NCBI RefSeq assembly: GCF_005222815.1
Contig: NZ_STGB01000005.1
Span: 186,001 to 250,000 of the forward strand
Direction: 5' to 3'
Source: Roseomonas sp. AR75
GTDB lineage: Bacteria > Pseudomonadota > Alphaproteobacteria > Acetobacterales > Acetobacteraceae
DNA length: 64,000 bases
The position numbers and the translations under genes are program-made. Below, one piece after another: positions 1-8,541 of the stretch. Each line of letters begins with the position of its first letter. Positions within the stretch are counted from its first letter, which is position 1. Under the pieces are notes generated by a model. The model was given only the letters and a program-made list of their open reading frames with translations. It was not told the DNA's origin and ran no database searches.

Positions 1-1
1 G

Positions 2-85
2 GTCGGGCTGAAATTCGGCGCCTGGGTCGATGTGGTGCTGATGCAGAAGACGCTGGGCGAGGGCGATCGCAGCCTGCCGGGCTGA
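2..85 (+). CDS. GNAT-family N-acetyltransferase, C-terminal fragment cut by the window edge
   Basis: Only the last 27 codons are inside the window, ending at TGA 83-85. The translated tail reads VGLKFGAWVDVVLMQKTLG and then a short GEGDRSLPG end. The pattern of Gly-x-Lys-Phe-Gly-x-Trp-x-Asp-x-Val-x-Met-Gln matches the C terminus of phosphinothricin-type GNAT acetyltransferases, where this strand closes the acetyl-CoA fold. The family call rests on this short tail alone. The substrate cannot be judged. The next gene is convergent and ends 8 bases further on. Confidence 0.6.
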   Translation, partial: VGLKFGAWVDVVLMQKTLGEGDRSLPG

Positions 86-93
86 CCCCCCGG

Positions 94-474
94 CTACCGC
101 AGCAACGCGGCCAACAGCGTCAGGCTCCAAAGCGCCACGGCCAGCATCCCGACTCGCTCCGCATGCCACAGCAGGCGCCGGCGCAGCGTCTCCTTCAGGC
201 GGCGCTGCACCTCCGCGCGCGGCACGCCGGGGATCGCCTCCGGCAGCAGGTCGTTCAGCATCATCCAGGATTCGCTGCGGCGGATGTCGCGATGCGGCGT
301 GCGCCACGCGATCACCAGCAGCGCCACGGCCACGATCGCGACCAGGTCGGCGCCGCTGCGCAGCGCCAGCGGCAGGTCGAAGGACAGCGCCAGCATCACC
401 ATGCCGATCCCGAGGCCGGCGAAGCCAAGCGCACGCCGGATGCTGCGATCGGTGACGAACTCCAGAGGATCCAT
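94..474 (-). CDS. Small integral membrane protein of unknown function
   Basis: 126 residues if translation starts at the ATG at 472-474; an upstream in-frame start would add 22 arginine-rich residues that look like shadow coding. Two hydrophobic helices lie near residues 14-32 and 42-60, then a polar stretch with a possible amphipathic helix (residues 70-105), then a third hydrophobic helix close to the C terminus (107-124). I see no catalytic motif and no family I recognise. It sits between a convergent acetyltransferase gene and an Rrf2-type regulator gene on the same strand. Location in the inner membrane is inferred only from hydrophobicity. Confidence 0.6.
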   Translation of the reverse strand: MDPLEFVTDRSIRRALGFAGLGIGMVMLALSFDLPLALRSGADLVAIVAVALLVIAWRTPHRDIRRSESWMMLNDLLPEAIPGVPRAEVQRRLKETLRRRLLWHAERVGMLAVALWSLTLLAALLR

Positions 475-585
475 CGACAGCTTCACCCCGGCCGGACGGC
501 GGCAGCATGACCGCGCGGCGCGGTGGCGTTCAACCGTCAATTCGCGACGGGCGACAGGCGCGCGGCAGCGCCGCAGCGCCGCCGG

Positions 586-1005
586 TCACGCATCGACCAG
601 CCGTTCCTGCAACTGACGCAGCGTCGTGCCGGCCAGTTCCCGCTCCATCGCCTGCTCCGCCTCGTCCAGCACGCCGCGCAACAGCCCCGGCACGGCGCGG
701 CCCAGCGCATCGCCTGTGCCGCGCGGGCCGGGATGGCTCGGCAGCAGCGGCATGCCCTGCCGGCGCATTGCCGCCCAGACCTCGGCGAGGCTGATCTCCT
801 CGGCGGGACGTGCCAGCTCGGCCCCGCCGGGACCGCGGCGCACCCGCAGCAGGCCGGCGCGGGCAAGCTGCCCGGCCAATCGTCGGATCACCACCGGGTT
901 TGTCCCGACACTTGTGGCGATCCGTCCGCTCGTGGCCTGCCCGCCTGGCTCGGAGGCAAGGAGCAGGAGAATGTGGATGGCAACTGCGAAGCGCGTGGCG
1001 ACCAT
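586..1005 (-). CDS. Rrf2-family transcriptional regulator (YwnA-like)
   Basis: 139 residues from the ATG at 1003-1005. The N-terminal half is the Rrf2 winged helix: RFAVAIHILLLLASEPGG, then a recognition helix with TNPVVIRRLAGQL, then the wing with RRGPGGAELARPAEEI and the typical SLAEVW segment. The C-terminal region has no cysteine cluster, so it is not an IscR/NsrR-type Fe-S sensor and fits the YwnA-like branch. The gene is divergent from mmcB across about 90 bases, which probably hold both promoters. Autoregulation is usual in the family but no operator is certain here. The target genes are unknown. Confidence 0.85.
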   Translation of the reverse strand: MVATRFAVAIHILLLLASEPGGQATSGRIATSVGTNPVVIRRLAGQLARAGLLRVRRGPGGAELARPAEEISLAEVWAAMRRQGMPLLPSHPGPRGTGDALGRAVPGLLRGVLDEAEQAMERELAGTTLRQLQERLVDA

Positions 1006-1095
1006 GGTCCGGCCTTCACGCGCAATGAGTGCCGAGGTTCCCTGGCTTTCTACAGAGACTTGACGATCGACTGAACAGAGCACGAACATCGCAAC

Positions 1096-1575
1096 ATGAC
1101 GCTCGCCTTCTCCCCGGCACCGGCTGCCCGGACGCTCGCCATATGCCGCGCGGCGGCACGATTCTGTGCCCGCCGCGGCTGGGCGCCGGTGACGGAGATG
1201 CCCCTGCCCAACGGCCGCCGCGCCGATATCCTGGCGCTGCTGCCGGATGGCGGCTTCGTGGTGGTGGAGGTGAAGTCCTGCGCGCGCGACTTCCTCTCGG
1301 ATGGCAAGTGGCCGGAGTACCGCGACTTCTGCGACAGGCTGTATTTCGCCGTGGACCTGGATTTCCCACGCGCGCTGATCCCGGAGGAGGTCGGGCTGAT
1401 GGTGGCCGACGGTCCGGATGCCGAGCTGGTGCGGGACGCCCCGGACCATCGGCTGGCGGGCGCACGGCGGAAGGCGTTGCTGCACCGCTATGCCATGACG
1501 GCGGCGGGGCGGCTTGCGGCCATGCAGGACCCTGCGGGGTTTTCCGAGTTGCGGGCGGCGCTCAGGGTGGAGTGA
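1096..1575 (+). CDS. mmcB: MmcB-family DNA repair protein (PD-(D/E)xK nuclease fold)
   Basis: 159 residues, starting at ATG 1096. The core has an acidic residue in RADILALL (D44) followed by VVVEVKS (E58 and K60), the D...ExK arrangement of the restriction-endonuclease-like fold. The rest, including the KWPEYRDFCDRLYFAV segment, is typical of the MmcB family (formerly a DUF), which in Caulobacter is linked to the damage response with the imuB/dnaE2 mutasome. Function here is inferred from family membership. The length is normal for the family. Its stop overlaps a short hairpin at 1574-1598. Confidence 0.85.
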   Translation: MTLAFSPAPAARTLAICRAAARFCARRGWAPVTEMPLPNGRRADILALLPDGGFVVVEVKSCARDFLSDGKWPEYRDFCDRLYFAVDLDFPRALIPEEVGLMVADGPDAELVRDAPDHRLAGARRKALLHRYAMTAAGRLAAMQDPAGFSELRAALRVE

Positions 1576-1598
1576 CCGTCCCCCGTTCTCGGGCGGTC
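1574..1598 (+). terminator. Hairpin at the 3' end of mmcB
   Basis: The sequence starts inside the mmcB stop codon and folds as GACCG / CGGTC with an inner CCCG / CGGG pair around a TTCT loop. There is no T-run after it, so it is a weak candidate for an intrinsic terminator and could instead only stabilise the transcript end. Confidence 0.3.
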
Positions 1599-1642
1599 AT
1601 GGAGGATGCCCGAGGCGGCGCGTAGGCTGGTATGGTGCCGGA

Positions 1643-2179
1643 ATGTCTGCCGTCACCCTCACATCCTGGTCACGACGTCTGGCGGCCGGTCGCTCAATCG
1701 GGCGGCTTGTACTGGCCGCGCTGATGGCGCCGGTCGGGGCAACATTCGTCTGTGCTGCTGCCTGGCCGCTCATGGCGGTGGCGGCCTGGCTGGTCGTGTT
1801 TGCCGGTCTGCGCGACGGCGATACGAGCCTGTCGGCGCGTATGGAAAGTGGCATCTTGGCGTGGGCCGCCACGCTCGCCTATGGCTGGATCGTCACCGTC
1901 CCTCTGACCTTGCTCGCGGTCATTCCGTGTCACCTGCTGCTCGTAGCCTTCCACCGACGATCACTCCGCGCCTATCTCGCCCTGGGAATCCTGGCTGGGC
2001 CGCTGGCCATCTGGCTGCCGCAAGCGATCTATGCCGTCACTGAACGGCGCGTGGGGCCCGCTCCGTTCTTTGACGAGGGCCAGATTTTGCTGTTTGGACT
2101 GGCAAGCCTCGGCGGCCTTGGTGCTGCGCTTGCGTTCTGGTTGACGCTCCGCCCCGACCGCCCGGTCGTGACGGCCTGA
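1643..2179 (+). CDS. Membrane protein of unknown function, paralogue of the next gene
   Basis: 178 residues from ATG 1643. About four hydrophobic segments are visible (roughly residues 20-57, 67-100, 106-125 and 145-170). No catalytic motif is visible. The second half resembles the protein encoded at 2281-2871: RAYLALGILAGPLAIWL here matches WSYLACGFALGPVALWL there, and both end with an Ala-Phe-Trp-containing helix. Codon use is visibly less GC-biased than in neighbouring genes. The pair looks like a tandem duplication of an accessory membrane protein. I do not recognise the family. Confidence 0.65.
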   Translation: MSAVTLTSWSRRLAAGRSIGRLVLAALMAPVGATFVCAAAWPLMAVAAWLVVFAGLRDGDTSLSARMESGILAWAATLAYGWIVTVPLTLLAVIPCHLLLVAFHRRSLRAYLALGILAGPLAIWLPQAIYAVTERRVGPAPFFDEGQILLFGLASLGGLGAALAFWLTLRPDRPVVTA

Positions 2180-2280
2180 ATTCGCAACCGCGGGCGGCGC
2201 TTCGGGTGGCGTGTTGGACTTTGCCTAGCCAGACACCTACGCTCACGGAGGCAGAAGGCTCAACCAGCAGGACGTCGAGC

Positions 2281-2871
2281 GTGGCGCGACTGACCGAGCG
2301 TCCCTGGAAACGCGCCTGGGACGCCGTGGCGACGAAACCGGCGCTGCGGGCGAGTTTCGTGGCCGCCGCTGTGGCGCAAATCGCTGCCGGGGTCCTTCTT
2401 TGCGGCTGGATGTTCGCGCGCGCCGTTGTCGGTGCGGTCGAAGCCGCTGCCGGTTGCTGCGAAGACGGGGGCTTCGCCGTCGGTGGCGCCTTCCTGGCAG
2501 CGGTCGAGCATCTCGGCTTGGCCCTGGTCGCTTCGGCGATGATGGGATTGGTCTACAGCGTTTTGATTCTGCCGATCTCTGCGCTGTTCCTCCTGCCTGC
2601 GGCGGCGGTGTTCGGCCTCGCCGTCCACGGACTCCTTGCCGCGGCCGGGCTGCGATCGCGATGGTCCTACCTTGCCTGCGGGTTCGCGCTGGGCCCGGTC
2701 GCGCTGTGGCTCGTTATCGGCCTGCGGGGCGGACAACCGCATATCGATCCAGAATATCTGTGGCACGTCCGCCTGCTGTTCGCCGCCTCGGGCGCGATCG
2801 CGCAATACGCCTTCTGGAGAGAACTCCGCGCCGTTCCTGCTGTGGTCGCCTTTGGCCCTGGCAATCGCTAA
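2281..2871 (+). CDS. Membrane protein of unknown function, second paralogue of a tandem pair
   Basis: 196 residues if started at GTG 2281, which has a CAGGAC ribosome-binding-like stretch about 8 bases upstream. A GTG at 2206 would add 25 polar residues. Hydrophobic segments lie near residues 25-48, 62-95, 95-128, 133-153 and 165-182. The region between two of these carries an acidic, cysteine-containing loop (GCCEDGG). The C-terminal half aligns by eye with the preceding protein (WSYLACGFALGPVALWL against RAYLALGILAGPLAIWL). Function unknown. Lower GC than the flanking genes hints at a different history from the core genes. Confidence 0.6.
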   Translation: MARLTERPWKRAWDAVATKPALRASFVAAAVAQIAAGVLLCGWMFARAVVGAVEAAAGCCEDGGFAVGGAFLAAVEHLGLALVASAMMGLVYSVLILPISALFLLPAAAVFGLAVHGLLAAAGLRSRWSYLACGFALGPVALWLVIGLRGGQPHIDPEYLWHVRLLFAASGAIAQYAFWRELRAVPAVVAFGPGNR

Positions 2872-2949
2872 GTTCGTCGCTGGGCAGCGCGCTGAGCGGC
2901 CCGACGATGCCTCCTGCGAGGCGGCCGTTCCAACGCGACGTCCACACGC

Positions 2950-4281
2950 CTACAGCGCCGGATCCAGCCCCCGCAGCCGCGCCGCCAGATAGCTCGCGTA
3001 GTCGTCCGTCATTCCCGCCACGAAGTCGATCGCGCAGCGGATGTTCTCGGACGACGAGAAATCCGCGCGCGGCTCGTAGTCCTGCATCAGTGACAGCACC
3101 TGCCGCTGCCGATGCGTCAGCGCGGCGCGGTCGCCGCCTTCCCGCACGAAGGCAAGGCAGGCCGGCACGAAGACCTCCAGCGCCTTGCCCAGCACGTCCT
3201 GCGCGCCGATCTCGAACTCGATCTTGCGGGGATGGAAGTAGATCACCCGCGCATTGTGCCGCTTGATCGCCGCCAGCGCCTGCGCGTGCCGCAGCCCCTC
3301 GCCCGCGCAGAGATCGAGCAGGCCGGTCCCGGGCGGCACCGCGCCGGCCAGGATCGCATCGCGATGCGCCAGGAAGGCTGCGACGCAGGCCTCGATCAGC
3401 GTGCCGATCGCCCGCGCGCGCAGATAGGCGATCCGCTGCGGCACGGTCTCCTCGGCGTCGAGGCTGCGGGTGCTGGTGCAGCACGGCGCGACCAGGTCGC
3501 GATAGGTGTCGTAGCCGACGATCCCGAGTTCCACCGCATCCTCGAGATCGGCGAGCGAATAGACGATGTCGTCGGCCGCCTCCATCAGCCACACGGCGGG
3601 GTGGCGCGGATTGGTGCCATCCAGCCCCGCGGCGTCGCGCACCGTGGCGAATGCCATGGCCTCGGTCGCGAATCGGCCGAACTTCACGCCTGCCCTGCCG
3701 CCCCGCGCGGCGCGCGCATCGGCGGCATCCCAGGGGTATTTCAGGAAGGCGGCAAGCGTCGCGACGGTCAGCTTCATCCCGCCGCGCTGGCGGTAGCCAT
3801 CGGCGCGCGTGAGGATGCGGAAGCCCTGCGCATTGCCGTCGAAGCAGGCGAGATCGGCATCGAGGCCGAGCGCCGCCACCTCCGGCCGCGCCAGGAAAGC
3901 GGCCATCCAGGCGGCGATCACCTCCTCCCCGGCATGGCCGAAGGGCGGGTTGCCGATGTCATGCGCCAGGCAGGTCGCCTGCACGAGATAGCCGAGGTCG
4001 TCCGGCGTGCGGCCGAAGTCCACGCCCGCCTCGCGCAGCGCCGTGCCGGTCGCGAAGCCCAGCGAGCGCCCGACGCTGGCGACCTCCAGCGTATGCACCA
4101 GGCGGTTGCGCACATGCGCGTTGGAGGGCAGCGGATGCACCTGCGTCTTCTTCTGCAGCCGCCGGAAGGGGCGGGAGAAGACGATGCGGTCCTGGTCGAT
4201 CTGGAAGGCGTTGCGGTGGTCGTCCGGGCGCCGCGCGCCGCCCTCGAAGCGGTCGTCGCGGAACAGCAGCGCCCAGTCCAT
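2950..4281 (-). CDS. dgt: Deoxyguanosinetriphosphate triphosphohydrolase (dGTPase), HD superfamily
   Basis: 443 residues from the ATG at 4279-4281. It hydrolyses dGTP, or more broadly dNTPs, to the nucleoside plus triphosphate. The N terminus carries the arginine-rich segment RRPDDHRNAFQIDQDRIVFS and FRRLQKKTQV typical of the family. The HD metal site is visible as RLVHTLEVASVGR (H63) and LAHDIGNPPFGHAGEE (H107, D108). The length fits the bacterial dgt type 2 subfamily. The start ATG shares its A with the TGA stop of hldE upstream, so the two are probably translationally coupled. The open frame continues upstream, but that part is shadow coding across hldE. Confidence 0.93.
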   Translation of the reverse strand: MDWALLFRDDRFEGGARRPDDHRNAFQIDQDRIVFSRPFRRLQKKTQVHPLPSNAHVRNRLVHTLEVASVGRSLGFATGTALREAGVDFGRTPDDLGYLVQATCLAHDIGNPPFGHAGEEVIAAWMAAFLARPEVAALGLDADLACFDGNAQGFRILTRADGYRQRGGMKLTVATLAAFLKYPWDAADARAARGGRAGVKFGRFATEAMAFATVRDAAGLDGTNPRHPAVWLMEAADDIVYSLADLEDAVELGIVGYDTYRDLVAPCCTSTRSLDAEETVPQRIAYLRARAIGTLIEACVAAFLAHRDAILAGAVPPGTGLLDLCAGEGLRHAQALAAIKRHNARVIYFHPRKIEFEIGAQDVLGKALEVFVPACLAFVREGGDRAALTHRQRQVLSLMQDYEPRADFSSSENIRCAIDFVAGMTDDYASYLAARLRGLDPAL

Positions 4282-5771
4282 CAGCCCTTGATCTTGGCCA
4301 CCGTCGCGGTCGTGCTCTGCCCCGGCAGAAGTTCGGCCAGCCGCACCACGCCGCCCCATTCGCCGATGAGGTCGCCGCCCACCACCTGCGAAACCGTATA
4401 GTCGGCGCCCTTCACCAGCACTTCCGGGCGCAACTGGCGGATGAGTTCCACTGGCGTGTCCTCGTCGAACAGCGTGACGCAATCCACCGAGGCCAGGCTC
4501 GCCAGCACCGCCGCCCGCGCCGCCTCCCCCTGGATGGGGCGGGAGGCACCCTTCAGGCGCTTCACGCTGGCATCGGTGTTCAGCCCCACCACCAGCCGGT
4601 CGCACCAGCCGCGCGCCTGTTCCAGCAGATGCACATGGCCCGGATGCAGCAGGTCGAAGCAGCCATTGGTGAAGCCGATGCGCCAGCCGCGGCGGCGCCA
4701 GCGTTCCACCTGCTCCACCGCCTGGGCGCGGCCCATCACCTTGCGCAGCGCGCCGCGCTCGGGCGTCAGCGCCTCCAGCAGGTCCGATTCGCGGGCGACG
4801 GCGGTCCCGATCTTGCCCACTACGATGCCCGCCGCGATGTTCGCGAGACGCGCGGCGAGCGGTGCGGCGAGGCCCGCGGCAAGCCCGGCCGCGACCACCG
4901 AAACCACCGTGTCGCCGGCGCCCGAGACGTCGTGCACCTCGGGCGCCTCGGCCGGGAAGTGGCGGACGCCCGCGGCATCGACCAGCGTCATCCCGTCCTC
5001 GCTGCGCGTCACCAGGACGGCGCCGAAGCCGTGCTTCTCCCGCAGGGAGGTGGCGGCGGCGACGATCGCCTCCTCGGTCGGCAGCTTGGTGCCGGTGGCC
5101 TGGGCCAGTTCGGCGCGGTTCGGCGTGATCAGGTCGGCGCCGGCATAGCGGCTGTAGTCGTTGCCCTTGGGGTCCACCACCACGCGCCGCCCGGCCGCGC
5201 GTGCCGCGGCGATCAGGCGCTGGCAGGTGTCGCCGGCCAGGACCCCCTTCTGGTAGTCGGACAGCACCATCACCGTGGTCGCCGCCACGGCATCCGCGGC
5301 GATGCGCACCATGCGCTCGGCCAGGCGCTCATGGATCGGGCTGGACTGCTCGTGGTCGGCGCGCAGCAATTGCTGGCCGGCCGCGATGAAGCGGGTCTTC
5401 GTGGTGGTGGCGCGGCCGCCCTGCACCAGCAGCCAGGGCTCCACATTGGGCTGGCCGCCGATGAGCCCGGTCAGGTCGCTGCCGGCCTGGTCGTCGCCCA
5501 CCACCGAGACGAAGGCGACCGCCGCGCCGAGGGCGGTGAGGTTGCGCACCACGTTCCCGGCGCCACCGGGCATCGCGACCTCGCGCTCCACGGCGATCAC
5601 CGGCACCGGCGCCTCGGGGCTCACGCGCTGGACGCGGCCATAGACGTAGCGGTCGAGCATCGCATCGCCCACCACCAGCACCGAGGCGCGGCGAAGCTGT
5701 CGGACGGCATCCGCGAGGTCCCCAGCCGGGATCTCGGGCATCGGGCGATCGCCGGGCGCGGGGCCTTGCAT
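4281..5771 (-). CDS. hldE: Bifunctional heptose-7-phosphate kinase / heptose-1-phosphate adenylyltransferase
   Basis: 496 residues. Two fused activities for ADP-heptose synthesis for the LPS inner core. The N-terminal PfkB-type kinase domain (about 25-335) shows DAMLDRYVYG, GGAGNVVRN and the anion-hole/catalytic motif DVSGAGDT (281-288). The C-terminal nucleotidyltransferase domain (about 360-496) shows TNGCFDLLHPGH (368-379) with the HxGH signature, and VLVKGADY. The usual fusion length is kept. A second start at Met11 is possible. The gene is transcribed away from the DUF2231 gene and its stop overlaps the dgt start by one base. It implies a heptose-containing LPS core in this organism. Confidence 0.95.
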   Translation of the reverse strand: MQGPAPGDRPMPEIPAGDLADAVRQLRRASVLVVGDAMLDRYVYGRVQRVSPEAPVPVIAVEREVAMPGGAGNVVRNLTALGAAVAFVSVVGDDQAGSDLTGLIGGQPNVEPWLLVQGGRATTTKTRFIAAGQQLLRADHEQSSPIHERLAERMVRIAADAVAATTVMVLSDYQKGVLAGDTCQRLIAAARAAGRRVVVDPKGNDYSRYAGADLITPNRAELAQATGTKLPTEEAIVAAATSLREKHGFGAVLVTRSEDGMTLVDAAGVRHFPAEAPEVHDVSGAGDTVVSVVAAGLAAGLAAPLAARLANIAAGIVVGKIGTAVARESDLLEALTPERGALRKVMGRAQAVEQVERWRRRGWRIGFTNGCFDLLHPGHVHLLEQARGWCDRLVVGLNTDASVKRLKGASRPIQGEAARAAVLASLASVDCVTLFDEDTPVELIRQLRPEVLVKGADYTVSQVVGGDLIGEWGGVVRLAELLPGQSTTATVAKIKG

Positions 5772-5838
5772 GTCAACCGCCTACCCTACCCCTTGCACCC
5801 TGCGCAAGGCAGGCTTTGCAGGTTTCCGGTCACGCGGG

Positions 5839-5859
5839 CGCAGGCGCATCACGCCTGCG
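5839..5859 (+). other. Hairpin in the hldE / DUF2231 intergenic region
   Basis: An 8-bp perfect inverted repeat, CGCAGGCG and CGCCTGCG around a CATCA loop, lies about 68 bases upstream of the hldE start inside the 262-base intergenic region 5772-6033. It could be an operator for the divergent genes or an untranslated-leader hairpin. No convincing promoter boxes are visible. The rest of this intergenic region shows nothing I can assign. Confidence 0.3.
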
Positions 5860-6033
5860 GCATGGGATCGCACCTACGAGCCGAACGCCCGCACTGCCGC
5901 CGGGCAAGCCTGCGGGAGGCTGGGCGGCTGCCTGCAACCCGCTCGGTCCTGCCTCGTTGGCCCTACGCCGCCCGATACGACACAGCCCCGCCACGCCATC
6001 CCGCAGGCGGGCTCCGCCACGAGAGGACAGGCC

Positions 6034-6465
6034 TTGTCAGCCACCACAGCCCCGGTCTTCGCCCGACCCCTGCACCCGCTGCATGCGATCCTGCTTGCAT
6101 TCCCGCTGCCGCTGTTCCTCGGCGCGCTGCTGGCGGACATCGCCTATGCGCGGACATTCCACGTGCAATGGACGAACTTCTCCTCCTGGCTGATCGCCGG
6201 GGGGCTGCTGTTCGGCGGCTTCGCGCTGCTCTGGGCGCTGATCGACCTGATCCGCATCCGCGCACCGGGCCGCCGGCATGCGGCGATCTATTTCGTGGTG
6301 CTGCTGGCCATGTGGGGCCTCGGGCTCATCAACGCGCTGGTGCATTCGAAGGACGCCTACGCGGTGATGCCGGAGGCGCCCTGGCTCTCGGCCGTCGTGG
6401 CGCTGCTCGCGCTGGTCGCGTCCTGGCTCGGCTATTCCGGCTCTCACGCGAGGGGAACGATCTGA
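6034..6465 (+). CDS. DUF2231-type four-helix membrane protein
   Basis: 143 residues with a TTG start at 6034, chosen because GAGAGGA lies 6-12 bases upstream and there is no in-frame ATG near the first helix. The protein has four hydrophobic helices (about 14-37, 47-67, 78-97 and 114-133). The first starts HPLHAILLAFPLPLFLG and the second ends in a DLIRIR stretch, the pattern of DUF2231 membrane proteins. No cofactor is evident, but conserved His residues in helix 1 are compatible with haem binding reported for some relatives; this is inference. Its stop overlaps the ATG of the quinoprotein dehydrogenase by one base, so the two are co-translated and probably act together at the membrane. Confidence 0.8.
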   Translation: MSATTAPVFARPLHPLHAILLAFPLPLFLGALLADIAYARTFHVQWTNFSSWLIAGGLLFGGFALLWALIDLIRIRAPGRRHAAIYFVVLLAMWGLGLINALVHSKDAYAVMPEAPWLSAVVALLALVASWLGYSGSHARGTI

Positions 6466-7745
6466 TGCGCGCCGCCTTCCTGATCGCCGCGGCGGTCGCC
6501 CTGACCGCCTGCGACGGCGACCCCGTTGCCGAGCAGCGCGGCCCCAACCCGCAGCTTCCGGCGCCGGAGCGCGGCCTGCTGCCGGCCATGACGATCCCCC
6601 GCCCCGCCGAATGGGGCACTGCGCTGCCAACGGTGCCGGCGGGCTATCGCATCCAGGCGATCGCCACGGAGCTGCGCATCCCGCGCCAGATGCTGGTGCT
6701 GCCGAATGGCGACATCCTCGTGGCGGAGGGGTCAGGCGGCGGCGCGCCGGCGCTGCGGCCCAAGGATGTGATCGCCGGCTACATCAAGAGCCTCGGCAAA
6801 TCCTCGGTGCCCGGCGGGAACCGGTTGACGCTGCTGCGCGACGCGGATGGCGACGGCACCTACGAGACCCGCACCGTCTTCGCCGACGACCTCAACGCGC
6901 CCTATGGGCTCGCGCTGGTCAACGGCGCCATCTACGTCGCCAACGAGGATGCGCTGGTGCGCTTCGACTACCAGGACGGCCAGACCGAGGCGAGCGGGGA
7001 GCCGACGCTCGTCGCGCAGCTTCCCGCGGTGATCAACCATCACTGGACCAAGGCGATGACGGCCAGTGCCGATGGACGATTCCTCTATGTCGGCATCGGC
7101 TCCAACAGCAACATCACGGAGCGCGGCATGGCGGCGGAGGAAGACCGCGCCATGATCTGGGAGATCGAGGCCGAGACCGGACGGCACCGGCAATACGCCA
7201 CCGGCCTGCGCAACCCGACCGCGCTCGCCATCCAGCCCGGCACCGGCCAGCTCTGGGCCGTGGTGAACGAGCGCGACGAGATCGGGCCGAACCTGGTGCC
7301 GGACTACCTGACCTCGGTGCGGGAAGGCGCCTTCTATGGCTGGCCGTACAGCTACTGGGGCCAGAACGTTGATGAGCGCGTGCGCCCGATGGACATGGAC
7401 AAGGTCGCCGCGGCGGTCGCGCCGGATTACGCCCTCGGCTCGCACGTCGCCGCACTCGGCCTTGCCTTCTCCAGCGCCGCGATGGGCGAGCGCTTCGCGC
7501 AGGGCGCCTTCGTCGGCCAGCATGGCAGCTGGAACCGCAACGAGCCGGTGGGCTATCGCGTGGTCTTCGTCCCGTTCCAGGACGGGCAGCCCTCGGGTGA
7601 CGCGGTGGATGTGGTGACGGGCTTCCTGACCGCGGACAACAACGCGCGCGGCCGGCCTGTCGGCGTCGCGGTGGATCCGCGCGGCGCGCTGCTGGTCGCG
7701 GACGACCTGTCGAACACGATCTGGCGCGTCACGCCGGAACGCTGA
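6465..7745 (+). CDS. PQQ-dependent sugar dehydrogenase-like lipoprotein (sorbosone dehydrogenase type)
   Basis: 426 residues. The N terminus is a lipoprotein signal peptide ending LTAC, with Cys17-18 as the likely lipidated residue. The mature part is a six-bladed beta-propeller of the soluble-glucose / L-sorbosone dehydrogenase type: RQMLVLPNGDILVAEG, NAPYGLAL, HHWTKAM, TGLRNPTALAIQP, WAVVNERDEIG and GQHGSWNRNEPVGYRV. These are segments that carry PQQ and calcium ligands in the family. The substrate is not predictable. Coupling with the DUF2231 membrane protein suggests a membrane-anchored periplasmic oxidation module that passes electrons to the respiratory chain; this is inference. Confidence 0.88.
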   Translation: MRAAFLIAAAVALTACDGDPVAEQRGPNPQLPAPERGLLPAMTIPRPAEWGTALPTVPAGYRIQAIATELRIPRQMLVLPNGDILVAEGSGGGAPALRPKDVIAGYIKSLGKSSVPGGNRLTLLRDADGDGTYETRTVFADDLNAPYGLALVNGAIYVANEDALVRFDYQDGQTEASGEPTLVAQLPAVINHHWTKAMTASADGRFLYVGIGSNSNITERGMAAEEDRAMIWEIEAETGRHRQYATGLRNPTALAIQPGTGQLWAVVNERDEIGPNLVPDYLTSVREGAFYGWPYSYWGQNVDERVRPMDMDKVAAAVAPDYALGSHVAALGLAFSSAAMGERFAQGAFVGQHGSWNRNEPVGYRVVFVPFQDGQPSGDAVDVVTGFLTADNNARGRPVGVAVDPRGALLVADDLSNTIWRVTPER

Positions 7746-7751
7746 CCCGCG

Positions 7752-8477
7752 CTACACCGTGAGGAAGCCGATGCGCTCGGCTTCCAGCACGGCGCAGGTC
7801 AGCGCGCCGCCGAACACCGCGCCGGTATCCACGCCGATGCGATGCGACCGCACTTCCGGCGCGCGCACCGGCGTGTGGCCATGCACGACCACCGCGGGCA
7901 ACGTCCCCTGCCAGGAAAGAAAGGGCTCGCGGATCCAGGCGAGGTCCACCGGCTCCTGCCGGTCGAGCGGCAGGTCCGGCCGCACCCCCGCATGGGCGAA
8001 GAAGTAGCCACCGAGCGCCAGGCTTGGCCGGAGGCGCCGGAGCCAGCCGCGATCGCCCGCCGGCACCAGCGACCAGGTGCCGCTGTCCTCCGCATCCGCG
8101 CCGTAGCTGGCGAGCGTCGCCGCGCCGCCATTGTCGAGCCAGAAGCCGCGGATCCGGTCATCGGCCGCGGCGTCCAGCGCAGCCAGCATCATCTGCTCGT
8201 GGTTGCCCATCAGGCTCACGCTCTCGGCGCCGGGCACCAGCACCGGCGCGCGGAGCAGGGCGATCACCCCCGCGCTGTCCGGCCCGCGATCCACATAGTC
8301 GCCGAGATGCACCAGCAGCAGCTTCGCCGGCTTGCTGGCGGCGGCGTGGGTGGAGATGCGGTGGTGCATCTCCGCCAGGCGCCCGGCGCAGCCATGCGCG
8401 TCGCCGATCGCATAGACGCGCACCCCCGCCGGCAGCCAGCCGGGGGCCGGCGCCCACATTAAGTCTTCGGTCATCAT
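7752..8477 (-). CDS. PPP-family metallophosphatase (bacterial serine/threonine phosphatase type)
   Basis: 241 residues. The three metal-binding signatures of the PPP superfamily are present in order: GDAHG (25-29), GDYVDRG (59-65) and GNHE (91-94). A later FFAHAGVRP and VVHGHTPV supply the remaining His ligands. The fold is close to bacteriophage-lambda-type PrpA/PrpB phosphatases and ApaH-like enzymes. The target could be phosphoproteins or small phosphate esters. The start could also be Met2 or Met7. It is convergent with the quinoprotein dehydrogenase 6 bases away and divergent from the pseudo-EAL gene pair. Confidence 0.88.
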   Translation of the reverse strand: MMTEDLMWAPAPGWLPAGVRVYAIGDAHGCAGRLAEMHHRISTHAAASKPAKLLLVHLGDYVDRGPDSAGVIALLRAPVLVPGAESVSLMGNHEQMMLAALDAAADDRIRGFWLDNGGAATLASYGADAEDSGTWSLVPAGDRGWLRRLRPSLALGGYFFAHAGVRPDLPLDRQEPVDLAWIREPFLSWQGTLPAVVVHGHTPVRAPEVRSHRIGVDTGAVFGGALTCAVLEAERIGFLTV

Positions 8478-8541
8478 CGCCGACCCAAGCTAGCCCGGCC
8501 GCGGCAGGACGTCGCCATCCGCCGGCCGGGGCGGGAGACAC

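Noticed and set aside
1052-1080. Two ACAGAG direct repeats between the Rrf2 gene and mmcB as an Rrf2 operator
   Set aside because: Rrf2 proteins bind inverted repeats, and the six-base match is too short to support a site.
4629-6464. A very long plus-strand open frame that runs into the quinoprotein dehydrogenase
   Set aside because: It is antisense to hldE and reads as basic, His/Arg-rich shadow sequence. The dehydrogenase starts at ATG 6465 with a lipoprotein signal.
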